From Spirochaetota bacterium (GTDB lineage Bacteria; Spirochaetota; JAAYUW01; JAOAHJ01), in assembly GCA_026415295.1 (NCBI GenBank), contig JAOAHJ010000008.1, forward strand, positions 50,365 to 114,364: a stretch of 64,000 nt of DNA, given 5' to 3'. The translations under genes and the position numbers were made by a program. Below are positions 1 to 9,603 of the stretch, piece after piece. Numbering within the stretch: the first letter of the stretch is position 1; each line of letters opens with the position of its first letter. Below the pieces are notes generated by a model. The model searched no databases. It had not been told where the DNA came from and saw only the letters and a list, made by a program, of their open reading frames with translations.

Positions 1-1
1 A

Positions 2-1117
2 GGACATCCAGATAAACTTTGTGATCAAATATCAGATGCAGTACTTGATGAAGCTTTAAGGCAAGATCCAAAGGCAAGAGTTGCTTGTGAAGTTATGGCA
101 ACAAATGGTGTTATCATTATTGGTGGTGAAATGACTGTTGATGGTTACATTGATATACAATCTGTAGCAAGAGGGGTTATTAAATCAATAGGTTATACTG
201 ATCCTGACTATGGTCTTGATTATAAATCATGTGGAATTTTATTAAATATAAATTCGCAATCTCAAGATATAGCTATTGGTGTAGATGAAGATCCAACAAA
301 AAATAAAGATATAGGTGCTGGTGACCAAGGAATGATGTTTGGTTATGCATGTGATGAGACACCTGAATTAATGCCAGCGCCTATAATGTTTGCACATAAG
401 ATTATGTTAAAGGCAGCTGAAGTAAGGAAATGTGGTGTTCTCCCTTTCTTAAGACCTGATGGTAAATGTCAAGTTACTGTAGAATATGATGGAGAAAAGA
501 TTAAAAGGATACATACAGTAGTTCTGTCTCATCAACATGATGAAGATGTTCCTTATGCTACTTTAAAAAATGAATTAATAGAAAAAGTTATTAAAGAAGC
601 TCTTCCTAAAGAATTGTTTGATGATAAGACTATTTATTATATTAATCCTACAGGAAGATTTGTTATTGGAGGCCCTCAAGGAGATACTGGTTTAACAGGA
701 AGAAAGATAGTTGTAGACACTTACGGGGGTATGGGTAGAGTTGGTGGGGGAGCTTTTTCAGGAAAAGATCCTACAAAAGTTGATAGATCTGCTGCATATA
801 TGGCAAGATATATAGCTAAAAATATAGTTGCAGCAAAAATTGCTAGGAAATGTGAAATTGAACTTGCTTATGCAATAGGAATATCACATCCTGTTTCAAT
901 TAATATTAATTTTTTTGGTACAGGAAATATTTCTGAAGAAAAAGTTGAGAAAATTATTCCAGATATATTTCCATTAACTCCACATGGTATTATAGATTAT
1001 TTAGATTTAAGAAAACCGATTTATAAAGAAACAGCAACTTATGGTCATTTTGGAAGGTCTAAATTTAACTGGGAAAAAACCGATAAAGTAGATGAATTAT
1101 TAAAAAAATTAAAGTAA
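2..1117 (+). CDS. metK: S-adenosylmethionine synthase (5' end outside window)
   Basis: This enzyme makes S-adenosylmethionine from methionine and ATP in the cytoplasm. The reading frame is already open at base 2, where it encodes [14 protein letters not shown], the ATP-binding His motif near the MetK N terminus. About 15 residues are therefore missing off the left edge, and the ATG at 95 is an internal Met. Family signatures follow in order: [12 protein letters not shown], the phosphate-binding [19 protein letters not shown] stretch, and the C-terminal YGHFGR. Length and motif order match the bacterial homotetramer family with no internal break. It feeds SAM to speD (47979-48362) and mtaB (22740-24101) in this window. 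It is followed by about 160 AT-rich bases, so it probably ends its own transcript. Confidence 0.97.
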   Translation, partial: GHPDKLCDQISDAVLDEALRQDPKARVACEVMATNGVIIIGGEMTVDGYIDIQSVARGVIKSIGYTDPDYGLDYKSCGILLNINSQSQDIAIGVDEDPTKNKDIGAGDQGMMFGYACDETPELMPAPIMFAHKIMLKAAEVRKCGVLPFLRPDGKCQVTVEYDGEKIKRIHTVVLSHQHDEDVPYATLKNELIEKVIKEALPKELFDDKTIYYINPTGRFVIGGPQGDTGLTGRKIVVDTYGGMGRVGGGAFSGKDPTKVDRSAAYMARYIAKNIVAAKIARKCEIELAYAIGISHPVSININFFGTGNISEEKVEKIIPDIFPLTPHGIIDYLDLRKPIYKETATYGHFGRSKFNWEKTDKVDELLKKLK

Positions 1118-1277
1118 ATTTTTAAAAAGAAGATAAGTTTTATTTATTAGTAAAATTTATATTAAAAATTTACAATAATTAAATTTGTAATTATTATAAA
1201 TTTTTCTAATTATTTTTATTTTATATGTTATAGTGATTATAAGGTTGAGAAGATAATAAATATTTAAGGTAGAGATA

Positions 1278-3146
1278 ATGAAAAAGAAAAATGGTAAAGG
1301 AAATTTAAAAGAGAGTTTAGAGCTTGAACAAAAGGCGTTACTAAATATTAATGAAAAAGATGATAAAAAAACTGAAAATGATGTTTCTAAAATGAAAGTA
1401 AAAAGTAAGAAAAAAGAGAAAAAAATAGAAACGATAAATAAAAATGATTATTTTTCGAGACTAAAATATTATTGTGAAAAGAAGAGTTTAAAAAATCATT
1501 TCTGGAAACAGATTTACAATATTGTATCAACAAAAAATGATTATAATTCTTTGGAATTATGGGAACAAAAATTATTTGACTCAGCAATAAAAAAAAGAAA
1601 TAGAGCTATAAACAGAAGAATATTTTATTATATTTTTCAAGGTTTAATTTTATCATATTTTTTTGTTAAAATAACATTGATTGATCAAAAATTTTTGGAT
1701 TTATCTTTCGGTCTTGTTACTCCAGGGATTCAATATTTTTTAATTGTAGCTTTAGGTGTTATTTTTAGTTTTTTTGAATTTAGATTAGGTGAATATGAAA
1801 CATTTTCTCTTTCTTTTATGGTCCCATATATATTAATTATTCTTTATAATCCTTTTTTTGCAATGCTAGGTATAGCATTTATTTTTTTAATAAAAACTAT
1901 TAGAACATATATAAAAGATTATAAAGAAGATAGAAGCTTAATTAATTTAAGATATTATTTTAATACTTTTGGTGGTTTTTTACTTGATATTTCTCCATAT
2001 TTCATAATTACCATATTTGTCAACTATTATATTCATAAATTTATTCATAATATCTATGAATTTACTTTTATTAATCTTTTCTTTTTTATAGTTATGTTTT
2101 TTATATCTGCTTTAATTCAAACATTTTGGGTGCTTTTTTTTATTTCAACTGTAGGCTATAACATTAGAAAACTAATAAATTCTTCAATATTTGCTGGTAT
2201 TTTTATAGATGTAATTAACTGTTTATTAGGAATGGTTTTTATTCTTTTTATTAGAACCTATCATTATTCTGGATTTCTTTTAATATTTATTATTCTCTTT
2301 GGAGTTAATCTTGCTTTGTTAAAGCTAACTGATTTAACAAATCAAAATATAAAGGCAAAAAAGGAAATAGAAGAGGAAAGATTAAAATTTAGAAAAGCAT
2401 TACAGGAAGTATCTATTATTTCAGATAAAATATTAAATTTGATGGATAAAAGTAAGAAAAACTCATCTAAAATTGATGAAGTTATTTATAACTATGAATC
2501 TGAATTTAAAAATACTAAAAATTTAATTGATAGTATAAATGAAAGACTTTCTTTTTTATCTAAGAATTTAAATTCATTAAAAGATAAACTTGGATCAGTT
2601 TTTGATAAAATAGAAAACTCTTCTGATATTTTGATGAGCTTTAATGAAATATTCAATAGTTTAAATAAAACATTTGAAGAAATGCAGGAATCTCTTTTAT
2701 TGATAGATGATATTTCAGAACAAACAACTTTGCTTGCTTTAAATGCTTCAATAGAAGCAGCAAGAACTGGAGAAGCAGGTAAAGGTTTTTCAGTTATAGC
2801 TGGTGAAATTAGAAAATTAGCTGAAAAATCAAGTTCTACAACTTCTAATATTTATGAAAATATTAAGTTAACTCTTGATGAATTAAAGAAATCTATTCAA
2901 ATACAAGTAAAACTAAATGATACTTTTTTTACTCTTCAAAATGAGGTAAGTGGTTTTGATATTTATTTTGATCAGATTTATGTTAATACTGAAAATATAC
3001 AAGAGAATACAAAAAATTTAGTTGGTAAACTTGATAGTTTTCTCAAAATAGCTTATGATTTTAATTCTTTAGCTGGGCAATTTAGAACTTTATTTAATGA
3101 AATAAAAGTTGAACTTGATTCAATTAAGAATATTATGAGAGCTTAA
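1278..3146 (+). CDS. Methyl-accepting chemotaxis-type protein with polytopic membrane domain
   Basis: This is a chemoreceptor-like signalling protein of 622 residues. Residues 1-114 are extremely Lys/Glu-rich and presumably cytoplasmic. About seven hydrophobic segments follow (roughly 115-135, 150-167, 178-207, 231-253, 263-292, 304-325, 330-350). Then comes a coiled-coil MCP signalling domain whose hairpin tip, near residues 475-525, reads [20 protein letters not shown], the conserved CheA/CheW contact region. There is no HAMP domain and no large periplasmic ligand domain, so sensing would be by the membrane module, which resembles the MASE-like modules of other signalling proteins. The start ATG has a weak AAGGTAGAG upstream. 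The gene is monocistronic by spacing. The MCP assignment is firm; the signal sensed is unknown. Confidence 0.9.
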   Translation: MKKKNGKGNLKESLELEQKALLNINEKDDKKTENDVSKMKVKSKKKEKKIETINKNDYFSRLKYYCEKKSLKNHFWKQIYNIVSTKNDYNSLELWEQKLFDSAIKKRNRAINRRIFYYIFQGLILSYFFVKITLIDQKFLDLSFGLVTPGIQYFLIVALGVIFSFFEFRLGEYETFSLSFMVPYILIILYNPFFAMLGIAFIFLIKTIRTYIKDYKEDRSLINLRYYFNTFGGFLLDISPYFIITIFVNYYIHKFIHNIYEFTFINLFFFIVMFFISALIQTFWVLFFISTVGYNIRKLINSSIFAGIFIDVINCLLGMVFILFIRTYHYSGFLLIFIILFGVNLALLKLTDLTNQNIKAKKEIEEERLKFRKALQEVSIISDKILNLMDKSKKNSSKIDEVIYNYESEFKNTKNLIDSINERLSFLSKNLNSLKDKLGSVFDKIENSSDILMSFNEIFNSLNKTFEEMQESLLLIDDISEQTTLLALNASIEAARTGEAGKGFSVIAGEIRKLAEKSSSTTSNIYENIKLTLDELKKSIQIQVKLNDTFFTLQNEVSGFDIYFDQIYVNTENIQENTKNLVGKLDSFLKIAYDFNSLAGQFRTLFNEIKVELDSIKNIMRA

Positions 3147-3313
3147 TTTATAAAATATTAACAAATAAAAAAATATTTCTATTAATGTTATAATATTTAG
3201 AAATTGAATATTAATGTTTCAATATTATTAAGAATTAAATAATATTTTTGTTAAAATTATTCAATTTTAATTTCTATTTAATTCATAATTATTTCTCTTA
3301 ATAAATATTTACC

Positions 3314-3339
3314 TTGACAAAATATTATTAAAGTATAAT
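3314..3339 (+). promoter_or_regulatory. Candidate sigma-70 promoter for the rpsF operon
   Basis: A perfect TTGACA (3314-3319) and a perfect TATAAT (3334-3339) lie upstream of rpsF. The spacer is only 14 bases, shorter than the usual 16-18, so the two boxes may not work as one promoter. The position fits transcription of the structured leader at 3348-3411. Confidence 0.4.
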
Positions 3340-3347
3340 CTTTTTTA

Positions 3348-3411
3348 ACCTCTTATCCCTTAAGTGAGATATAATAACTTGGGGTTAAGGGATCAAAAGA
3401 CCATGGGAGGT
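3348..3411 (+). promoter_or_regulatory. Structured rpsF 5' leader able to sequester the Shine-Dalgarno
   Basis: Three complementarities are visible. ACCTC (3348-3352) pairs with GAGGT (3407-3411), which is the rpsF ribosome binding site. Inside it, ATCCCTTAA (3355-3363) pairs perfectly with TTAAGGGAT (3385-3393). A competing hairpin pairs 3358-3365 with 3377-3384 (8 pairs, two of them G-U). The outer and competing hairpins exclude each other. In many bacteria the S6:S18 complex represses its own operon through an rpsF leader; the CCG bulge reported for that motif is not evident here, so assignment to that family is only inferred. Confidence 0.5.
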
Positions 3412-3415
3412 AATA

Positions 3416-3844
3416 ATGTTTAATGCTTATGAAATGTTAGTTGTTTATTCTTTAAAGGAGGCTTCAAGACTTGATAGTTTCAAAGAAGAAACTAGGAAAA
3501 TATTTAAAGAAAATGGTTTTGAGATTTCTAAAGAAGAGGAGATGGGGAAAAAGATCCTAGCATATCCCATCAATAAAGAAAAAGAAGGCTATTACTATCT
3601 TTTTTATCTTAAGAATTCAAAAGAAGCAAATTATCAAGATTTGCACAAACAGATTAAAAGAAGAGATTTTATTTTAAGGTATTTAATGCTTGGGGTTGAT
3701 GAATCTAAGATTCAAAAGTTAAAAAAGAAAGAAGAAGAATTTAAAAATCTTAAAATTGAGATTAGGAAAAAGAAAATGCAAAAAGAACAGGAATCTAAAA
3801 GTAATCAATCACAAGAAAATAAGGTAGAAGAAAATTTAAATTAA
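3416..3844 (+). CDS. rpsF: 30S ribosomal protein bS6
   Basis: Small-subunit protein that forms a complex with bS18 in the 16S central domain. The first 97 residues carry the bS6 fold signature: YEMLVVYSL at the N terminus, GKKILAYPINK, the YYYLFYL strand, and IKRRDFILRYLML. The remaining 45 residues are a charged Lys/Glu/Gln tail, a common lineage-specific extension. The start is set by GGGAGG (3405-3410) five bases before the ATG. It heads the operon rpsF-ssb-rpsR-(DUF2232-like)-rplI-dnaB, with 12 bases to ssb. Its leader can fold so as to hide the ribosome binding site. Confidence 0.97.
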   Translation: MFNAYEMLVVYSLKEASRLDSFKEETRKIFKENGFEISKEEEMGKKILAYPINKEKEGYYYLFYLKNSKEANYQDLHKQIKRRDFILRYLMLGVDESKIQKLKKKEEEFKNLKIEIRKKKMQKEQESKSNQSQENKVEENLN

Positions 3845-3856
3845 AAGGAATCATTT

Positions 3857-4393
3857 ATGAGTTTTGATTTTATAAATTTGGTTATAAGTGGAAGATTAAC
3901 AAGAGACCCTGAGATAAAAAAGATAGATAATCCAAATGGCCAGTTAAATATTATGAGATTTACGATTGCAAATAATTTTAAAAGAAGAGAAAATGAAGCT
4001 AATTATTTTGATTGTGAATTCTGGTTTAGAGATATTTCAAATTATTTTTATGACAGATTAAAAAAAGGAACATTTGTTGTATTGAATGGTTATTTAAGGC
4101 ATGATAGATGGACATCTAAAATTGATCAAACTCAAAAAAATCGAATAATAATAGTTGTTACAAATATTTTAAGTCTTGTAACTAAGGATAATAATAGAGT
4201 GAATGATGGTTTCGAGAAAAAAGATGTTAAAAATGGTATTTCTGAGAAAATTTTAGATTCAACCAAGGTAAATAATTTTTCTGATAATTATGATAATATT
4301 GATCACAATATAGAAGAGTTCAGTGATTATGGAGGTGAAGATCCAGAGTTTGAAAACTATAATTCTTTCGATGAACCAAATAATTTTTCATAA
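3857..4393 (+). CDS. ssb: Single-stranded DNA-binding protein
   Basis: OB-fold ssDNA-binding protein that coats single strands in replication and repair. Residues 6-112 hold the SSB core: NLVISGRLTRDPEI, an FTIANNF strand, FDCEFWF, and KGTFVVLNGYLRHDRW. The linker (about 115-165) is Asn/Asp-rich. The C terminus is acidic but ends FDEPNNFS, so the usual DDDIPF-like hydrophobic tip that recruits partner proteins is not recognisable. It sits in the conserved rpsF-ssb-rpsR order, with AAGGAA before the ATG. The identity is firm from context and the OB core. Confidence 0.92.
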   Translation: MSFDFINLVISGRLTRDPEIKKIDNPNGQLNIMRFTIANNFKRRENEANYFDCEFWFRDISNYFYDRLKKGTFVVLNGYLRHDRWTSKIDQTQKNRIIIVVTNILSLVTKDNNRVNDGFEKKDVKNGISEKILDSTKVNNFSDNYDNIDHNIEEFSDYGGEDPEFENYNSFDEPNNFS

Positions 4394-4463
4394 TGTAAAA
4401 AGTTAAGTCTTATTAGTAAAAATTAATTTTTTAAAAACATTAATAAGATAATTGGAGGAAAAT

Positions 4464-4712
4464 ATGATGGATAAAATAGACTTAGAAAATAAAAGAACAA
4501 GGTTTTTGTTAAAAAAGAAGGTTTGTAGATTTTGTACAGATGGAATTTTTTATATTGATTATAAGGATGTTAATTTATTAAATAAATATATAATGAGTAA
4601 TGGTAAAATTTTACCACGAAGAATAACTGGTACATGCGCTAAACATCAAAGACTAGTATCTCTTGCAATTAAAAAAGCAAGACATGTTGCTCTTTTACCT
4701 TATAAAAAATAA
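4464..4712 (+). CDS. rpsR: 30S ribosomal protein bS18
   Basis: Small-subunit protein, partner of bS6. The 82 residues contain CRFC, a further Cys in TGTCAKHQ, the RRITG motif and the C-terminal [16 protein letters not shown] signature. The Cys pattern is that of a zinc-binding (C+) bS18. The open frame extends to a TTG at 4452, but that codon lies on the Shine-Dalgarno GGAGG (4454-4458). The start is therefore the ATG at 4464 or the adjacent ATG at 4467, which is 8 bases from the SD. It is the third gene of the rpsF operon. Confidence 0.95.
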   Translation: MMDKIDLENKRTRFLLKKKVCRFCTDGIFYIDYKDVNLLNKYIMSNGKILPRRITGTCAKHQRLVSLAIKKARHVALLPYKK

Positions 4713-4824
4713 AGAGTTAAATTAGTAATAATTTAGTCAAAATTAATTTTTAATTTTCAATTTAGAAAAAGAGATAGTTAATGGTGTGATTAATTAGTAT
4801 GCTTTATTAAATTAAATTAAAAAT

Positions 4825-5802
4825 ATGTTTAGTAAAAAAAATGAAATAAAAAGGTTAAATTTTTTATCAATTTTATTTTACTTTTTAATTCCTATTTTTT
4901 CTATAGGTCCTTTTGTTAAGTTATTTAAAAATAGTGGTTTTAAAAAAGGATTGTTGGTAAATTTATTTTATTTTTTAACTTTTGATTTTATATTAAAAGT
5001 ATTAATTTTTTTATTTTCATTAAAAGATTTAGAAATATTATTAATACAAGTCTTTTTTGATTTTATATTTTACTTAGTTTTTGTAGTGTTAATAGGTATT
5101 TTTGTTTTTAATATTATAGAGAATAAAAAATTTGGTAATTTATTAAAGATTTTATTAATTTCAATATTTCCACTGGTATTTTTAATATTAATATTTTTTA
5201 TAAAAGATAATTTTTTAAATGAAATTATTCTATCAAATTTTTACAAAATATTTGATTTACAAGATAGTTTAAAATTAAATAAAAATTTTATTTTAGAAAT
5301 TACTGAAAATTTAAAGTTTTTAATAAATTATGTATATCCAAAAATTATTTTACCATTTTCTTTAATTACTGGTTATTTAATTTATCAGAATGTTTTATTT
5401 TATAATTTTTATGAAAATAAAGTAACAATTTCAAATATTAATTTAAATAATTTTTTTTCTTGGTTATTCTTAGTATTTTTATATATATTTATTTTTATCG
5501 TTTTTATAATTAAACAAAAATATATTATTTTAGAAAATATAGTTTACAATCTATTTTTTGGATTTACAATACTATTTTTTTTTCAAGGATTGGGTGTTAT
5601 TTTTTATAGATTAGAAAATAGTAAGTATGATTTAAAATTTATTAAAAATATTAAAGTTCTGTTTTTTTGTATTTATGTTTTGCTTATTATTTCCAGTATT
5701 TATTTATTTATTATTTTATTTTTTTTAATTTCTTGCCTTGGAATTCTTGAAAATGTTTTTAAATGGAGAAATAAATTAATTACTACAGGAGGAGATAAAT
5801 GA
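4825..5802 (+). CDS. Polytopic membrane protein, DUF2232/YybS-like
   Basis: A 325-residue integral membrane protein with about eight hydrophobic helices and short loops. It lies between rpsR and rplI, the position where many firmicutes and spirochaetes carry the DUF2232 (YybS) protein. The late GLGVIFYRLEN segment after a hydrophobic helix is compatible with that family, but the assignment rests mainly on location and topology. Its TGA stop overlaps the rplI start by four bases (ATGA), so the two are translationally coupled. No clear Shine-Dalgarno precedes its ATG. Function is unknown. Confidence 0.7.
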   Translation: MFSKKNEIKRLNFLSILFYFLIPIFSIGPFVKLFKNSGFKKGLLVNLFYFLTFDFILKVLIFLFSLKDLEILLIQVFFDFIFYLVFVVLIGIFVFNIIENKKFGNLLKILLISIFPLVFLILIFFIKDNFLNEIILSNFYKIFDLQDSLKLNKNFILEITENLKFLINYVYPKIILPFSLITGYLIYQNVLFYNFYENKVTISNINLNNFFSWLFLVFLYIFIFIVFIIKQKYIILENIVYNLFFGFTILFFFQGLGVIFYRLENSKYDLKFIKNIKVLFFCIYVLLIISSIYLFIILFFLISCLGILENVFKWRNKLITTGGDK

Positions 5803-6359
5803 AAATAATTTTATTGAAAGATGTTGAAAACTTAGGTCTAGAAGGAGAAATTAAAGAGGTAAAAAATGGTTATGCTAGAAATTATTTGCTTCCAAATGGG
5901 TATGCTATTGAAGCTACAGATAATAATATCAAGAATTTGCAAATAAAATTAAAAAAATTGGAAGAAATTAGAAAAAAAAGGCTTGCTACTGCTTCTGAGA
6001 AAAAAGAGATGCTTGAAAATATTCATGTTATAATAAAAGCTAAGGTTGGAGAAAAAGGCAAATTATATGGCTCAGTAACTACGAGTGAAATAGCTGAATT
6101 TATTAAAAATTCTGGTTATACAGAAATAGATAAAAAGGATATAAGGATTCCCCATATTAAGGAAGTAGGAGAATATATAGCTTCTGTAAAAATAATAGAG
6201 GGTATTACTGCAAATGTAAAAATAAAAGTTGAAGGAGAAGTTGTAAAAGAAGAAACAAAGGAAGAAAAAAAAGATTTTAAGGGTAAAAGAAAGACTTACT
6301 CAAAAAATTTTAATAGAAAAAGTAATAAAGAATCAGATAATAAAAATAAAGAAGAATAG
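5799..6359 (+). CDS. rplI: 50S ribosomal protein bL9
   Basis: Large-subunit protein that binds domain V of 23S rRNA. The N-terminal signature MKIILLKDVENLGLEGEI and VKNGYARNYLLPNGYA is unmistakable. It is followed by the long connecting helix (about 45-75) and the C-terminal domain with GKLYGSVTTSEIAE. Residues after about 148 form an unusually Lys/Glu/Asn-rich tail of about 38 residues. AGGAGG (5789-5794) sets the ATG, which overlaps the stop of the preceding membrane protein gene. Only three bases separate it from dnaB. Confidence 0.97.
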   Translation: MKIILLKDVENLGLEGEIKEVKNGYARNYLLPNGYAIEATDNNIKNLQIKLKKLEEIRKKRLATASEKKEMLENIHVIIKAKVGEKGKLYGSVTTSEIAEFIKNSGYTEIDKKDIRIPHIKEVGEYIASVKIIEGITANVKIKVEGEVVKEETKEEKKDFKGKRKTYSKNFNRKSNKESDNKNKEE

Positions 6360-6362
6360 AAT

Positions 6363-7715
6363 ATGTTAAAAGTACCCCCATATTCTGAAGATGCGGAGAA
6401 AGCTGTACTTGGAATTTTATTAACTGATTCAGAAAAAATATATGATTTAATTTATTACCTTGATGAGGAAGATTTTTATCTTCCTCATCATAAAGTTATA
6501 ATAAGAATTATTAAAAATTTAGCAATAAAAAACAAAGCTATAGATATTCTTACAGTTTCACAGGATTTAAAAGAGAATAATTTGCTTGATAAAGCACTGG
6601 GTATTGATTACTTAACTTCATTAACTGAAATAGTTCCTACAACATCTAATTTTTCTACATATTTTGATATATTAAAAGACAAATCATTAAGAAGGAATAT
6701 AATATCTTTATCAAATCAAATAATATCTGAGGCTTATGATCTTTCTACAGAAACAAAAGTTTTAATTGATAAAATTGAATCAGAAATATTAAAACTTACT
6801 GAAATAGATTATAAAGATAAATTTATTATTTTAAAAGAACTACTATTAAGAATTATTGATGATATTGAAACAAGAATAAAAAACAATGTCAAATATACGG
6901 GTCTGCAAACTGGATTTAAATTACTCGATGAATTAACTTCTGGTTTTGAAAAAGGTAAGCTTATAGTTATTGCAGCAAGACCTTCAATGGGTAAGACAAC
7001 TTTTGCCTTAAACCTTGCTGCTAATATGGCTTTATACTTTGATTATAATGTTGGTTTTTTTTCTTTAGAGATGCCAGCAACTGATTTAGGTTATAAAATT
7101 ATATCTCAGGTAACTAAAATACCCTATGAAAATATAAAAAGAGGTATATTACAATATTCCCAGATGCACGATTTAATTGAGAAGATATCTTCTATATATA
7201 TAAAAAATTTGATATTTGATGATACTTCTAATGTAAGTTCTTTTGATATTAAACAAAAAGCAAGAAGATTAAAGATTAAAAAAAATATCGATATTATTTT
7301 TATTGATTATCTCCAGATTATATCTCCACCTAGAGGTGTACAACATGATAATAGAAATGTAATTATTGGGGAGATTTCAAAAAGTTTAAAAATTCTTGCA
7401 AAAGAGCTTGATATACCAATTGTTGTTTTATCTCAACTATCAAGACAAGTTGAAAGAAGAGAAGATAAAAGACCACTTTTGTCTGATTTAAGAGAATCTG
7501 GTGCAATCGAACAAGATGCTGATATTGTTGCTTTTTTACATAGAGAAGATTATTACAAAAAAAAAGATAAAAATAAAGAAAACGAAGAAATTAAAACTAG
7601 AAATATAACTGAATTAATAATTGAAAAACATAGAAATGGTCGAAAAGGTAAAATTTTATTTGAATTTTTTCCGGAATATTCACTTTTTAAAGAACTTGAA
7701 CATGAAATTGTTTAA
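6363..7715 (+). CDS. dnaB: Replicative DNA helicase DnaB
   Basis: Hexameric 5'-3' helicase of the replication fork. Residues 1-150 form the N-terminal primase-interacting domain (PPYSEDAEKAVLGILL at the start). The RecA-like core begins near 170. It carries Walker A ARPSMGKTTF (about 205-214), FSLEMP, Walker B IIFIDYLQII (about 311-320), the SQLSRQVERR segment and the arginine-containing LIIEKHRNGRKG near the end. The 450-residue length is normal and there is no intein. It is the last gene of the rpsF operon, three bases after rplI. Confidence 0.97.
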   Translation: MLKVPPYSEDAEKAVLGILLTDSEKIYDLIYYLDEEDFYLPHHKVIIRIIKNLAIKNKAIDILTVSQDLKENNLLDKALGIDYLTSLTEIVPTTSNFSTYFDILKDKSLRRNIISLSNQIISEAYDLSTETKVLIDKIESEILKLTEIDYKDKFIILKELLLRIIDDIETRIKNNVKYTGLQTGFKLLDELTSGFEKGKLIVIAARPSMGKTTFALNLAANMALYFDYNVGFFSLEMPATDLGYKIISQVTKIPYENIKRGILQYSQMHDLIEKISSIYIKNLIFDDTSNVSSFDIKQKARRLKIKKNIDIIFIDYLQIISPPRGVQHDNRNVIIGEISKSLKILAKELDIPIVVLSQLSRQVERREDKRPLLSDLRESGAIEQDADIVAFLHREDYYKKKDKNKENEEIKTRNITELIIEKHRNGRKGKILFEFFPEYSLFKELEHEIV

Positions 7716-7730
7716 TTAAATATATTTATT

Positions 7731-9536
7731 ATGGTAGAAAAGAGGAAAAATACTTTTTTCTTGTTATTTATAGTTTATTCATTGATATATTTTTTTATCC
7801 TTTTTATATTTTATAAAATAAATAACTATAAAGAAATTATTTCTTATTTAATAGTGCTTGATGAAATATTTTTTATAATTTTTATATTGCTTGAAATCGA
7901 AAGATTTATTTATTTTAGTAGAGTATATAAAATAATTGAGTATGATTTTATAAAGAAAATTTCAAATTTTATTAATCTTTTTTTTCTTTTTTTAAAAGAA
8001 AATTTTATAAACTATATTATAGTTATTTTTTTTACTATTATTTTTCACAAGATAGGTGATCAATTTAATTTAAATTTTCAAAATCTTTTTTGGAAAAACT
8101 TATATATATTGTTGAAACAAATTATACTATTATTAGTTTTTTTTGTATTGAGAGCTTATTATTTAGATTTTTTTGTTAAAATTAAACTTAAAACTAATCA
8201 GATAATCGTTATTGGGTTTTTGTTTTTAATTTTTTTCGGAGCTTTTTTACTTATTCAAAATTTTTCAATTAAAAACGAAATTAGTTTTGTTGATGCTCTA
8301 TTTATGTCTACCTCTGCTGTTTGTGTAACAGGATTAGCAGTGAAAAGTGTATCTAATGATTTTTCAAATATTGGAAAAGTTATCCTATTATTTTTAATGC
8401 AGATAGGTGGTTTAGGAATAATGTTCCTTTATGCTTCAATTGTTAATTTGCTACCTGAAAAAGTTTCATTGAAAACTTATATTTATACTCATGAGGCTTA
8501 TGATGTTTCAACTAACAGAATCAATGTAAATTTAATTTTTAGGTTTATTTTTATTTATACTTTTTTTATAGAATTAATAGGTTTTATTTTATTTTTCATT
8601 AAGTTTTATTTTTTATTTAATAATTTTGCTAAGTCAGTCAAATATTCTTTGTTTCATTCTATATCAGCATTTTGTAATGCAGGTTTGTCTTTGTTTGACA
8701 ATTCTTTTGAAAATTTTTACAATGACACATATATTAACTTAACATTAATTTTTTTAATAACAGCAGGAGGTATAGGTTTTTATGTTGGCTATGATATTTT
8801 AAGAGTTTTAATGAATAGGATTAAAATTAAATATGATAAAAAAAGCAAAATTAAAAACAAAATTTACTTAACTTCTCAAAGTAAACTTGTTTTGTTTTTT
8901 TATCTTATATTAAATATTTTTGGTGCTATTTTATTTTTTATAATAGAAAAAGATAATAGCTTAGCCAAATTTAACTTAAAAGATAAAATATTAGCTTCAC
9001 TTTTCCAAGTTGTAACATCAAGAACTGCGGGATTTAACACAGTTCCTATTGGAGGATTAAGAGTTACCAGTTTAATAATATTATGTATCCTTATGTTTAT
9101 AGGTACAGCATCTGGATCTACAGGAGGGGGAATAAAAGTTTCTACATTTGGAGTTATTATTTATACTTTTGTTTCTTATATTAAAAATAGTAATATTATA
9201 AGATTTCATAAGAATAGAAGAATAAGAAATATTACTGTAAGAAAGGCTTTTTCACTTTTTTTTGCTCAGATATCATTTATTGTTCTTTGGATTATTATTT
9301 TAACATATATTGAAAACTTTAGAGAAATTAATATAATTTTTGAAACTTTTAGTGCTTTTGGGACAGTTGGACTTTCAACAGGAATAACTACTAAGTTAAA
9401 AGACATTTCAAAAATATTTATTATTATTGCCATGTTTATTGGGAGAATTGGGCCATTAACTTTAGTATCTGCTATGAGCAGGGAAGAAAGAACTGTTCAA
9501 TATAATTTACCACCTGCTGATATTAATATAGGTTAA
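7731..9536 (+). CDS. K+ uptake channel subunit, TrkH/KtrB family
   Basis: Membrane K+ translocator of the SKT family. All four pore loops with their filter glycines can be read in order: AVCVTGLAV (about 196-204), SAFCNAGLSLF, SRTAGFNTVP and SAFGTVGLSTG. At 601 residues it is longer than ordinary KtrB (about 440-480). The first about 150 residues form extra hydrophobic helices before the first pore unit. It lies 15 bases after dnaB with no clear SD, and 67 bases before the RCK partner at 9604, forming a transporter-regulator pair. Ion selectivity (K+ with or without Na+ coupling) cannot be read from sequence alone. Confidence 0.92.
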   Translation: MVEKRKNTFFLLFIVYSLIYFFILFIFYKINNYKEIISYLIVLDEIFFIIFILLEIERFIYFSRVYKIIEYDFIKKISNFINLFFLFLKENFINYIIVIFFTIIFHKIGDQFNLNFQNLFWKNLYILLKQIILLLVFFVLRAYYLDFFVKIKLKTNQIIVIGFLFLIFFGAFLLIQNFSIKNEISFVDALFMSTSAVCVTGLAVKSVSNDFSNIGKVILLFLMQIGGLGIMFLYASIVNLLPEKVSLKTYIYTHEAYDVSTNRINVNLIFRFIFIYTFFIELIGFILFFIKFYFLFNNFAKSVKYSLFHSISAFCNAGLSLFDNSFENFYNDTYINLTLIFLITAGGIGFYVGYDILRVLMNRIKIKYDKKSKIKNKIYLTSQSKLVLFFYLILNIFGAILFFIIEKDNSLAKFNLKDKILASLFQVVTSRTAGFNTVPIGGLRVTSLIILCILMFIGTASGSTGGGIKVSTFGVIIYTFVSYIKNSNIIRFHKNRRIRNITVRKAFSLFFAQISFIVLWIIILTYIENFREINIIFETFSAFGTVGLSTGITTKLKDISKIFIIIAMFIGRIGPLTLVSAMSREERTVQYNLPPADINIG

Positions 9537-9603
9537 ACTTTTTTAAGTATATTAAAAAATATATTTATATTAAATAATTAATAAAAAGAAATTTGAGGTA
9601 TTT

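Noticed and set aside
1387..1587. Minus-strand ORF inside the chemoreceptor gene
   Set aside because: It is a shadow of the real plus-strand frame, is short, and has no start context.
3232..3284. 9-bp inverted repeat GAATTAAAT / ATTTAATTC in the gap before the rpsF promoter
   Set aside because: It is AT-only with a 35-base spacer and no link to a gene start, so chance is the simplest explanation.
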